In this document: piece after piece, positions 24,496 to 35,409 of the stretch
Position numbering within the stretch: the first letter of the stretch is position 1
Layout: each line of letters begins with the position of its first letter
From: Micromussa lordhowensis
Lineage: Eukaryota; Cnidaria; Anthozoa; Scleractinia; Lobophylliidae
Assembly (NCBI GenBank): GCA_964020085.1
Contig: CAXHUQ010000758.1
Span: forward strand, 80,001 to 144,000
Direction of reading: 5' to 3'
Length of the DNA: 64,000 nt
Program-made: the position numbers and the translations under genes
The notes under the pieces: model-generated
Seen by the model: the letters and a program-made list of their open reading frames with translations, nothing else
What the model was told of the DNA's origin: nothing
Database searches by the model: none

Positions 24496-26358
24496 ATGGC
24501 ATTTGCGCCAGGGTGTTTTTTGTGGCCTTCTTTTGAGGGGAGTTTCCCTTGGTCGCACCTTTGCAGAATTTCAGAAAACGCGCGATGAGGGTGTCCTTGC
24601 CAAATTTGCCATAGCTCGGCTTTGCGGGCACTTTGAAAGATGCGGTTTGCAGCAAAATGTTGTGCTAGGATGGCACTTTAAGTGCAGTGTAATTAGGAGG
24701 TGATGGCATTTGTGCCAGGGTGTTTTTTGTGGCCTTCTTTTGAGGGGAGTTTCCCTTGGTCGCAACTTTGCAGAATTTCAGAAAACGCGCGATGAGGGTG
24801 TCCTTGCCAAATTTGCCATAGCTCGGCTTTGCGGGCACTTTGAAAGATGCGGTTTGCAGCAAAATGTTGTGCTAGGATGGCACTTTAAGTGCATTGTAAT
24901 TAGGAGGTGATGGCATTTGCGCCAGGGTGTTTTTTGTGGCCTTCTTTTGAGGGGAGTTTCCCTTGGTCGCAACTTTGCAGAATTTCAGAAAACGCGCGAT
25001 GAGGGTGTCCTTGCCAAATTTGCCATAGCTCGGCTTTGCGGGCACTTTGAAAGATGCGGTTTGCAGCAAAATGTTGTGCTAGGATGGCACTTTAAGTGCA
25101 TTGTAATTAGGAGGTGATGGCATTTGCGCCAGGGTGTTTTTTGTGGCCTTCTTTTGAGGGGAGTTTCCCTTGGTCGCACCTTTGCAGAATTTCAGAAAAC
25201 GAGCGATGAGGGTGTCCTTGCCAAATTTGCCATAGCTCGGCTTTGCGGGCACTTTGAAAGATGCGGTTTGCAGCAAAATGTTGTGCTAGGATGGCACTTT
25301 AAGTGCATTGTAATTAGGAGGTGATGGCATTTGCGCCAGGGTGTTTTTTGTGGCCTTCTTTTGAGGGGAGTTTCCCTTGGTCGCAACTTTGCAGAATTTC
25401 AGAAAACGCGCGATGAGGGTGTCCTTGCCAAATTTGCCATAGCTCGGCTTTGCGGGCACTTTGAAAGATGCGGTTTGCAGCAAAATGTTGTGCTAGGATG
25501 GCACTTTAAGTGCATTGTAATTAGGAGGTGATGGCATTTGCGCCAGGGTGTTTTTTGTGGCCTTCTTTTGAGGGGAGTTTCCCTTGGTCGCAACTTTGCA
25601 GAATTTCAGAAAACGCGCGATGAGGGTGTCCTTGCCAAATTTGCCATAGCTCGGCTTTGCGGGCACTTTGAAAGATGCGGTTTGCAGCAAAATGTTGTGC
25701 TAGGATGGCACTTTAAGTGCATTGTAATTAGGAGGTGATGGCATTTGCGCCAGGGTGTTTTTTGTGGCCTTCTTTTGAGGGGAGTTTCCCTTGGTCGCAC
25801 CTTTGCAGAATTTCAGAAAACGAGCGATGAGGGTGTCCTTGCCAAATTTGCCATAGCTCGGCTTTGCGGGCACTTTGAAAGATGCGGTTTGCAGCAAAAT
25901 GTTGTGCTAGGATGGCACTTTAAGTGCATTGTAATTAGGAGGTGATGGCATTTGCGCCAGGGTGTTTTTTGTGGCCTTCTTTTGAGGGGAGTTTCCCTTG
26001 GTCGCAACTTTGCAGAATTTCAGAAAACGCGCGATGAGGGTGTCCTTGCCAAATTTGCCATAGCTCGGCTTTGCGGGCACTTTGAAAGATGCGGTTTGCA
26101 GCAAAATGTTGTGCTAGGATGGCACTTTAAGTGCATTGTAATTAGGAGGTGATGGCATTTGCGCCAGGGTGTTTTTTGTGGCCTTCTTTTGAGGGGAGTT
26201 TCCCTTGGTCGCAACTTTGCAGAATTTCAGAAAACGCGCGATGAGGGTGTCCTTGCCAAATTTGCCATAGCTCGGCTTTGCGGGCACTTTGAAAGATGCG
26301 GTTTGCAGCAAAATGTTGTGCTAGGATGGCACTTTAAGTGCATTGTAATTAGGAGGTG
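24496..26358 (+). repeat. Three-monomer (621-bp) higher-order repeat, 3 copies
   Basis: Copies start at 24,496, 25,117 and 25,738. Each first monomer carries GGTCGCACCTTTGC in place of GGTCGCAACTTTGC. Copies 2 and 3 also share GAAAACGAGCGATG (near 25,197 and 25,818), which copy 1 lacks. Copies 2 and 3 are therefore the younger pair. Confidence 0.88.
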
Positions 26359-28575
26359 ATGGCATTTGCGCCAGGGTGTTTTTTGTGGCCTTCTTTTGAG
26401 GGGAGTTTCCCTTGGTCGCAACTTTGCAGAATTTCAGAAAACGCGCGATGAGGGTGTCCTTGCCAAATTTGCCATAGCTCGGCTTTGCGGGCACTTTGAA
26501 AGATGCGGTTTGCAGCAAAATGTTGTGCTAGGATGGCACTTTAAGTGCATTGTAATTAGGAGGTGATGGCATTTGCGCCAGGGTGTTTTTTGTGGCCTTC
26601 TTTTGAGGGGAGTTTCCCTTGGTCGCAACTTTGCAGAATTTCAGAAAACGCGCGATGAGGGTGTCCTTGCCAAATTTGCCATAGCTCGGCTTTGCGGGCA
26701 CTTTGAAAGATGCGGTTTGCAGCAAAATGTTGTGCTAGGATGGCACTTTAAGTGCATTGTAATTAGGAGGTGATGGCATTTGCGCCAGGGTGTTTTTTGT
26801 GGCCTTCTTTTGAGGGGAGTTTCCCTTGGTCGCAACTTTGCAGAATTTCAGAAAACGCGCGATGAGGGTGTCCTTGCCAAATTTGCCATAGCTTGGCTTT
26901 GCGGGCACTTTGAAAGATGCGGTTTGCAGCAAAATGTTGTGCTAGGATGGCACTTTAAGTGCATTGTAATTAGGAGGTGATGGCATTTGCGCCAGGGTGT
27001 TTTTTGTGGCCTTCTTTTGAGGGGAGTTTCCCTTGGTCGCAACTTTGCAGAATTTCAGAAAACGCGCGATGAGGGTGTCCTTGCCAAATTTGCCATAGCT
27101 CGGCTTTGCGGGCACTTTGAAAGATGCGGTTTGCAGCAAAATGTTGTGCTAGGATGGCACTTTAAGTGCATTGTAATTAGGAGGTGATGGCATTTGGGCC
27201 AGGGTGTTTTTTGTGGCCTTCTTTTGAGGGGAGTTTCCCTTGGTCGCAACTTTGCAGAATTTCAGAAAACGCGCGATGAGGGTGTCCTTGCCAAATTTGC
27301 CATAGCTCGGCTTTGCGGGCACTTTGAAAGATGCGGTTTGCAGCAAAATGTTGTGCTAGGATGGCACTTTAAGTGCATTGTAATTAGGAGGTGATGGCAT
27401 TTGCGCCAGGGTGTTTTTTGTGGCCTTCTTTTGAGGGGAGTTTCCCTTGGTCGCAACTTTGCAGAATTTCAGAAAACGCGCGATGAGGGTGTCCTTGCCA
27501 AATTTGCCATAGCTCGGCTTTGCGGGCACTTTGAAAGATGCGGTTTGCGCCAAAATGTTGTGCTAGGATGGCACTTTAAGTACATTGTAATTAGGAGGTG
27601 ATGGCATTTGCGCCAGGGTGTTTTTTGTGGCCTTCTTTTGAGGGGAGTTTCCCTTGGTCGCAACTTTGCAGAATTTCAGAAAACGCGCGATGAGGGTGTC
27701 CTCGCCAAATTTGCCATAGCTCGGCTTTGCGGGCACTTTGAAAGATGCGGTTTGCAGCAAAATGTTGTGCTAGGATGGCACTTTAAGTGCATTGTAATTA
27801 GGAGGTGATGGCATTTGCGCCAGGGTGTTTTTTGTGGCCTTCTTTTGAGGGGAGTTTCCCTTGGTCGCAACTTTGCAGAATTTCAGAAAACGCGCGATGA
27901 GGGTGTCCTTGCCAAATTTGCCATAGCTCGGCTTTGCGGGCACTTTGAAAGATGCGGTTTGCAGCAAAATGTTGTGCTAGGATGGCACTTTAAGTGCATT
28001 GTAATTAGGAGGTGATGGCATTTGCGCCAGGGTGTTTTTTGTGGCCTTCTTTTGAGGGGAGTTTCCCTTGGTCGCAACTTTGCAGAATTTCAGAAAACGC
28101 GCGATGAGGGTGTCCTTGCCAAATTTGCCATAGCTCGGCTTTGCGGGCACTTTGAAAGATGCGGTTTGCAGCAAAATGTTGTGCTAGGATGGCACTTTAA
28201 GTGCATTGTAATTAGGAGGTGATGGCATTTGCGCCAGGGTGTTTTTTGTGGCCTTCTTTTGAGGGGAGTTTTCCTTGGTCGCAACTTTGCAGAATTTCAG
28301 AAAACGCGCGATGAGGGTGTCCTTGCCAAATTTGCCATAGCTCGGCTTTGCGGGCACTTTGAAAGATGCGGCTTGCAGCAAAATGTTGTGCTAGGATGGC
28401 ACTTTAAGTGCATTGTAATTAGGAGGTGATGGCATTTGCGCCAGGGTGTTTTTTGTGGCCTTCTTTTGAGGGGAGTTTCCCTTGGTCGCAACTTTGCAGA
28501 ATTTCAGAAAACGCGCGATGAGGGTGTCCTTGCCAAATTTGCCATAGCTCGGCTTTGCGGGCACTTTGAAAGATG

Positions 28576-28628
28576 CGGTTTGCAGCAAAATGTTGTGCCA
28601 ACCTAGCACAACATTTTGCTCCAAACCG
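28576..28628. repeat. Inversion junction of arrays A and B: 23-bp imperfect palindrome
   Basis: The left arm at 28,576-28,598 is the minus-strand complement of the right arm at 28,606-28,628 with one mismatch (GCAGC against GGAGC). The spacer is CAACCTA (28,599-28,605). To the left every monomer is in plus orientation and to the right every monomer is inverted. The dyad arises because both arrays stop at the same phase of the monomer, inside the AGCAAAATGTTGTGC motif. Extruded, it could form a hairpin with a 7-nt loop. Confidence 0.93.
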
Positions 28629-28785
28629 TGGCTCCCAAATTTGCCAAGGAGACCCTCAGCGCGCGTTTTCTGAAATTTTGCAAAGTTGCAACCAGGGGAA
28701 ATTTTTGCGAAAACAAGGCCACAAAAAACACCCTAGCGGGAATGCCATAATGTTCTTTTTACCATTTCCTTGAGGTGCCAACCTA
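28606..28785 (-). repeat. 180-bp truncated first monomer of the inverted array
   Basis: The first inverted unit lacks 27 bp: GGCTCCCAA is joined directly to ATTTGCCAAGG, losing the stretch that normally carries GTGCCCGTG and GAGCTATGTC. It also has runs not seen elsewhere (GGGGAAATTTTTGCGAAAAC and TGTTCTTTTTACC). Degenerate monomers at array edges are common in satellites. Confidence 0.9.
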
Positions 28786-29820
28786 GCACAACGTTTTGCT
28801 GCAAACCGCGGCTCCCAAAGTGCCCGTGCACCCGAGCTATGTCAAATTTGCCAAGGAGACCCTCAGCGCGCGTTTTCTGAAATTCTGCAAAGTTGCGACC
28901 AGGGGAAACTCCTGCAAAGGGAAGGCCACAAAAAACACTTTGGCGTGAATGCCATCATGTCCTAATTAGAATTTCCTTGAAGTGCCAACCTAGCAAAGCA
29001 TTTTGCTGCAAACCCCGGCTAACAAAGTGCCCGTGAAGCCAAGCTATGTCAAATTTGCCAAGGAGACCCTCAGCGCGCGTTTTCTTAAATTCTGCAAAGT
29101 TGCGACGAGGGGAAACTTCTGCAAAAAGAGGGCCACAAAAAAGACCCTGGCGCGAACGCCATCATGTCCTAAATAGAATTTCCTTGAAGTGCTAACCTAG
29201 TACAACATTTTCCTGCAAACCGCGGCTCCCAAACTGCCCGTAAAGCCGAGCTATTTCAAATTTGCCAAGGAGACCCTCAGCGCGCGTTTTCTGAGATTCT
29301 GAAAAGTTGCGACCAGGGGAAACTCCTGCAAAAAGAAGGCCACAAAAAACACCCTGGCGTGAATGCCATCATGTCCTAATTCTGATTTCCTTCAAGTGCC
29401 AACCTAGCACAACATTTTGCTGCAAACCGCGGCCTCCAAAGTGCCCGTGAAGCCAAGCTATGTCAAATTTGCCAAGGAGACCCCTCAGCGCGCGTTTTCT
29501 GAAATTCTGCAAAGTTGCGACCAGGGGAAACTCTCGTAATAAGAAGGCCACAAAAAACACCCTGGCGCGAATGCCATCATGTGCTAATTAGCATTTCCTT
29601 CAAGTGCCAACCCAGCACAACATTTTGCTGCAAACTGCGGCTCCCAAAGTGCCCGTGAAGCCGAGCTATGTCAAATTTGCCAAGGGGACCCCCAGCGCGC
29701 GTTTTCTGAAATTCTGCAAAGTTAACCCAGGGAAAACTACTGCAAAAAGAAGGCCAGAAAAAACACTCTCGCGGCAATGCCATCATGTCCTAACAAGCAT
29801 TTCCTTGAAGTGCCAACCTA
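28606..29820 (-). repeat. Six transitional monomers between subfamilies A and B
   Basis: These units mix marks of both subfamilies. They have A-like AGCACAACATTTT, GTTGCGACC, GGCCACAAAAAAC and CCTAATTAG, together with B-like GTGCCAACC, AGCGCGCG and GTCAAATTTGCC. They share their own GGAGACCCTCAGCG and CCGCGGCTCCC. From about 29,720 typical B marks (GTTAACCCAGG, GTTGGGACC) take over. Confidence 0.85.
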
Positions 29821-32344
29821 GCAAAACATTTTGCTGCAAACCGCGCCTCTTAAAGTGCCCGTGAATCTGAGCTATGTCAAATTTGCCAAGGGGACCCCCA
29901 GCGCGCGTTTTCTGAAATTCTGCAAAGTTGGGACCAGGGGAAACTCTTGCAAAAAGAAGGCCCAAAAAAACAACCTCGCGCCAATGCCATCATGTCCTAA
30001 CTAAGATTTTCTTGAAGTGCCAACCTAGCAGAACATTTTGCTGCAAACCGCGCTTCCCAAAGTGCCCGTGAAGCCGAGCTATCTCCAATTTGCCAAGGGA
30101 ACCCCTAGCAGGAGTTTTCTGAAATTCTCCAAAGTTGGGACCAGGGGAAACTCCTGCAAAAAGAAGGCCAGAAAAAACACCTTGGCGCCAATGCCATCAT
30201 GTGCTAACTTAGATTTCCTTAAAGCGCCAACGTAGCAAAACATTTTGCTGCAAACCGCGCGTCTTAAAGTGCCCGTGGAGCCGAGCTATGTCAAATTTGC
30301 CAAGGGGACCCCCAGCGCGCGTTTTCTGAAATTCTGCAAAGTTGGGACCAGGGGAAACTCCTGCAAAAAGAAGACCAGAAGAAACACCCTGGCGCCAATG
30401 CCATCATATCTTAACTAATATTTCCTTCAAGTGCCGACCTAGCAAAACATTTTGCTGCAAACCGCGCCTCTTAAAGTGCCCGTGAAGCCGAGCTATGTCA
30501 AATTTGCCAAGGGGACCCCCAGCGCGCGTTTTCTGAAATTCTGCAAAGTTGGGACCAGGGGAAACTCCTGCAAAAAGAAGGCCAGAAAAAACACCCTAGC
30601 GCCAATGCCATCATGTCATAACTACAACTTCCTTGAAGTGCAAACGTAGCAGAACGTTTTGCTTCAAACCGCGCTTCTTAAAGTGCCCGTGAAGCCGAGC
30701 TATGTCAAATTTGCCAAGGGGACCCCCAGCGCGCGTTTTCTGAAATTCTGCAAAGTTGGGACCAGGGAAAACTACTGCAAAAAGAAGGCCAGGAAAAACA
30801 CCCTGGCGGCAACGCCATCATCTCCTAACTAACATTTTCTTGCAGTGCCAACTTAGCAGAACATTTTGCTGCAAACCGCGCCTCCCAAATTGCCTGTGAC
30901 GCCGAGCTATGTCAAATTTGCCAAGGAGATCCCCAGCGCGCGTTTTCTGAAATTCTGCAAAGTTGGGACCAGGGGAAACTACTGCAAAAAGAAGGCCAGA
31001 AAAAATACCCTGGCGCCAATGCCATCATGTGTTAACTAAAATTTCCTTAAAGTGCCAGTCTAGCAGAACATTTTGCTGCAAACCGCTCCTCCCAAAGTGC
31101 CCGTGAGGCCGAGCTATGTCAAATTTGCCAAGGGGACCCCCAGCGCGAGTTTTCTGAAATTCTGCAAAGTTGGGACCAGGGGAAACTCCTGCAAAAAGAA
31201 GGCCTAAAAAAACACCCTGGCGCCGATGCCATCATGTTTTAACTACGATTTCCTTGAAGTGCAAACGTAGCAGAACATTTTGCTGCAAACCGCGCCTCTT
31301 AAAGTGCCCGTGAAGCCGAGCTATGTCAAATTTTCCAAGGGGACCCCCAGCGCGCGTTTTCTGAAATTCTGCAAAGTTGGGACCAGGGAAAACTACTGCA
31401 AAAAGAAGGCCAGGAAAAACACCCTAGCGGCAACGCCATCATCTCCTAACTAACATTTTCTTGAAGTGCCAAGTTAGCAGAACATTTTGCTGCAAACCGC
31501 GCTTCCCAAAGTGCCCGTGAAGTTGAGCTATGTCAAATTTGCCAAGGAGATCCCCAGCGCGCGTTTTCTGAAATTCTGCAAAGTTGGGACCAGGGGAAAC
31601 TACTGCAAAAAGAAGGCCAGAAAAAAAACCCTGGCGCCAATGCCATCATGTGTTAACTAGAATTTCCTTAAAGTGCCAACCTAGCAAAACATTTTGCTGC
31701 AAACCGCGCCTCTTAAAGTGCACGTGAAGCCGAGCTATGTCAAATTTGCCAAGGGGACCCCAGCGCTCGTTTTCTGAAATTCTGCAAAGTTGGGACCATT
31801 GGAAACTCCTGCAAAAAGAAGGCTAGAAAAAACACCCTGGCGCCAATGCCATCATGTCCTAACTAGGATTTCCTTAAAGTGCCAACCTAGCAGGACATTT
31901 TGCTGCAAACCGTGCCTCTTAAAGTGCCCGTGAAGCCGAGCTATGTCAAATTTGCCAAGGGGACCCCCAGCGCGCGTTTTCTGAAATTCTGCAAAGTTAA
32001 CCCAGGAAAAACTACTGCAAAAAGAAGGCCAGAAAAAACACTCTGGCGCCAATGCCATCATGCCCTAACAAGAATTTCCTTCAAGTGCCAACATAGCAAA
32101 ACATTTTGCTGCAAACCGCGCCTCCCAAAGTGCCCCTGAAGCCGAGCTATCTCCAATTTGCCAAGGGGACCCCCAGCAGCAGTTTTCTGAAATTCTGCAA
32201 AGTTGGGACCAGGGGAAACTCCTGCAAAAAGAAGACCAGAAGAAACACCCTCGCGCCAATGCCATCATATCCTAACTAATATTTCCTTCAAGTGCCAACG
32301 TAGCAAAACAGTTTGCTGCAAACCGCGCGTCTTAAAGTGCCCGT

Positions 32345-34580
32345 GGAGCCGAGCTATGTCAAATTTGCCAAGGGGACCCCCAGCGCGCGTTTTCTGAAAT
32401 TCTGCAAAGTTGGGACCAGGGGAAACTCCTGCAAAAAGAAGACCAGAAGAAACACCCTCGCGCCAATGCCATCATATCCTAACTAATATTTCCTTCAAGT
32501 GCCAACCTAGCAAAACATTTTGCTGCAAACCGCGCCTCTTAAAGCGCCCGTGAAGCCGAGCTATGTCAAATTTGCCAAGGGGACCCCCAGCGCGCGTTTT
32601 CTGAAATTCTGCAAAGTTGGGACCAGGGGAAACTCCTGCAAAAAGAAGGCCAGAAAAAACACCCTGGCACCAATGCCATCATGTCCTAACTAAAATTTCC
32701 TTAAAGTACCTACCTAGCAAAACATTTTGCTGCAAACCGCGCCTCTTAAAGTGCCCGTGAAGCCGAGCTATGTCAAATTTGCCAAGGGGACCCCCAGCGC
32801 GCGTTTTCTGAAATTCTGCAAAGTTGGGACCAGGGAAAACTACTGCAAAAAGAAGGCTAGAAAAAACACCCTGGCGCCAATGCCATCATGTTTTAACTAA
32901 CATTTCCTTAAAGTGCCAACCTAGCAGAACATTTTGCTGCAATCCGCGCCTCTTAAAGTGCCCGTGAAGCCGAGCTATGTCAAATTTGCCAAGGGCACTC
33001 CCAGCGCGCGTTTTCTGAAATTCTGCAAAGTTGGGACCAGGGAAACTCCTGCAAAAAGGAGACCAGAAAAAACACCCTGGCGCCAATGCCATCATGTTTT
33101 AACTAAGATTTCCTTAAAGTGCCAACCTAGCAAAACATTTTGCTGCAAATCGTGTCTCTTAAAGTGCCCGTGAAGCCGAGCTATGTCAAATTTGCCAAGG
33201 GGACCCCAACGCGCGTTTTCTGAAATTCTGCAAAGTTAACCCAGGGAAAACTACTGCAAAAAGAAGGCCAGAAAAAACACTCTGGCGCCAATGCCATCAT
33301 GTCCTAACAAGCATTTCCTTGTAGTACCAACCTAGCAAAACATTTTGCTGCAAACCGCGCCTCTTAAAGTGCCCGTGAATCCGAGCTATGTCAAATTTAC
33401 CAAGGGGACCCCCAGCGCGCGTTTTCTGAAATTCTGCAAAGTTGGGACCAGGGGAAACTCCTGCAAAAAGCAGGCCCAAAAAAAACACCCTGGCGCCAAT
33501 GCCATCATGTCCTAACTTAGATTTCCTTAAAGTGCCAATGTAGCAAAACATTTTGCTGCAAACCGTGCCTCTTAAAGTGGCCGTAAAGCCGAGCAATGTC
33601 AAATTTGCCAAGAGGACCCCCAGCGCGCGTTTTCTGAAATTCTGCAAAGTTGGGACCAGGGGAAACTCCTGCAAAAAGAAGGCCAGAAAAAAAACCTTGG
33701 CGCCAATGCCATCATGTGCTAACTTAGATTTCCTTAAAGTGCCAACGTAGCAAAACATTTTGCTGCAAACCGCGCCTCTTAAAGTGCCCGTGGAGCCGAG
33801 CTATGTCAAATTTGCCAAGGGGATCCCCAGCGCGCGTTTTTTGAAATTCTGCAAAGTTGGGACCAGGGGAAACTCCTGCAAAAAGAAGACCAGAAGAAAT
33901 ACCCTGGCGCCAATGCCATCATATCCTAACTAATATTTCCTTCAAGTGCCAACCTAGCAAAACATTTTGCTGCAAACCGCGCCTCTTAAAGTGCCCGTGA
34001 AGCCAAGCTATGTCAAATTTGCCAAGGGGACCCCCAGCGCGCGTTTTCTGAAATACTGCAAAGTTGGGACCAGGGGAAACTCCTGCAAAAAGAAGGCCAG
34101 AAAAAACACCCTGGCGCCTATGCCATTATGTCCTAACTTACATTTCCTTAAAGTACCTACCTAGCAAAACATTTTGCTGCAAACCGCGCCTCTTAAAGTG
34201 CCCGTGAAGCCGAGCTATGTCAAATTTGCCAAGGGGACCCCCAGCGCGCGTTTTCTGAAATTCTGCAAAGTTGTGACCAGGGAAAACTACTGCAAAAAGA
34301 AGGCCAGAAAAAACACCCTGGCGCCAATGCCATCATGTTTTAACTAACATTTCCTTAAAGTGCCAACCTAGCAAAACATTTTGCTGCAAACCGCGCCTCT
34401 TAAAGTGCCCGTGAAGCCGAGCTATGTCAAATTTACCAAGGGGACCCCCAGCGCGCGTTTTCTGAAATTCTGCAAAGTTGTGACCAGGGAAAACTACTGC
34501 AAAAAGAAGGCCAGAAAAAAACACCCTGGCGCCAATGCCATCATGTTTTAACTAACATTTCCTTAAAGTGCCAACCTAGC
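32345..34580 (-). repeat. Large duplication, first block of copy 1 (offset 5,175 bp)
   Basis: It matches about 37,520-39,755 at an offset of 5,175 bp (25 monomers). Marks include GAAGACCAGAAGAAACACCC (near 32,438 and 37,613), GCAATCCGCGCC (near 32,939 and 38,114), a GGGCACTCCCAGCG unit, the GTTAACCCAGGG unit and CTAGCAGAATATTTT. Only scattered substitutions separate the copies. Confidence 0.87.
33956..33971. repeat. Perfect 16-bp dyad in B monomers (example)
   Basis: AGCAAAACATTTTGCT has 7-bp arms around a CA centre. It is present in B monomers with AGCAAAAC. In the commoner AGCAGAAC form one pair is lost. The equivalent A sequence is AGCAAAATGTTGTGCT, also imperfect. It is one of several short dyads per monomer. 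Confidence 0.85.
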
Positions 34581-34599
34581 AGAATATTTTGCTGCAAAC

Positions 34600-35345
34600 C
34601 GCGCCTCTTAAAGTGCCCGTGAAGCCGAGCTATGTCAAATTTGCCAAGGGGACCCCCAGCGCGCGTTTTCTGAAATTCTGCAAAGTTGGGACCAGGGGAA
34701 ACTCCTACAAAAATAAGGCCAGAAAAAACACCCTCGCGCCAATGCCATCATGTCCCAACAAGAATTTCCTTGAAGTGCCAACCTGGCAGAACATTTTACT
34801 GCAAACCGCGGCTCCCAAAGTGCCCGTGAAGCCGAGCTATGTAAAATTTGCCAAGGGGACCCCCAGCGCGCGTTTTCTGAAATTCTGCAAAGTTGGGACC
34901 AGGGAGAACTACTGCAAAAAGAAGGCCAGAAAAAACACCCTAGCGCCAATGCCATCATGTTTAAACTAAGATTTCCTTGAAGAGCAAACCTAGCAGAACA
35001 TTTTGCTGCAAACCGGGCCTCCCAAAGTGCCCGTGAAGCTGAGCTATGTCAAATTTGCCAAGGGGACCCCCAGCGAGCGTTTTCTGAAATTCTGCAAAGT
35101 TGGGACCAGGGAAAACTACTGCAAAAAGAAGGCCAGAAAAAACACCCTTGCGCCAATGCCATCATATTCTAACTTAAATTTCCTTAAAGTACCAACCTAG
35201 CAAAACATTTTGCTGCAAACCGCGCGTCCCAAAGTGCCCGTGAAGCCGAGCTATGTCAAATTTGCCAAGGGGACCCCCAGCGCGCGTTTTCTGAAATTCT
35301 GCAAAGTTGGGACCAGGGAAAACTACTGCAAAAAGAAGGCCAGAA
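34600..35345 (-). repeat. 745-bp block, first of three copies
   Basis: It matches about 36,049-36,794 (offset 1,449 bp, seven monomers) and about 40,395-41,140. Shared rare marks in order: CCTACAAAAATAAGGCC, CATGTCCCAACAAG, AACCTGGCAGAACATTTTAC, CCCAGCGAGCG and CATATTCTAACTTAAATTTC. Confidence 0.88.
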
Positions 35346-35409
35346 AAAAACACCCTGGCGCCAATGCCATCATGTTTTAACTAACATTTCCTTAAAGTGC
35401 CAACCTAGC

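Larger units (their letters stand above)
1..28598 (+). repeat. Satellite array A, 207-bp monomer, head-to-tail
   Basis: The window opens exactly on a unit start (ATGGCATTTGCGCC). Unit starts recur every 207 bp, at 1, 208, 415, 622 and so on. Summing unit starts gives 136 monomers of 205-209 bp, two 135-bp truncated monomers and a final 170-bp partial unit that breaks off at 28,598. Most units differ from the consensus at only a few bases; for example, the monomers between 19,313 and 20,354 look essentially identical. All units point the same way. No unrelated sequence interrupts the array. The homogeneity implies recent amplification or active homogenisation. The family is not one I recognise by name; a centromeric or other heterochromatic role is inference from structure only. 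Confidence 0.97.

Noticed and set aside
1..28598. Recurrent open frames of 60-70 codons on both strands of array A, including a lysine-rich minus-strand frame and a plus-strand frame
   Set aside because: They are in phase with the 207-bp repeat, occur on both strands at once, mostly lack ATG starts, and changes between A and B are mostly amino-acid-altering. I treat none as a gene.
1..28598. CRISPR array
   Set aside because: The repeat is 207 bp with no unique spacers; the whole period is conserved.
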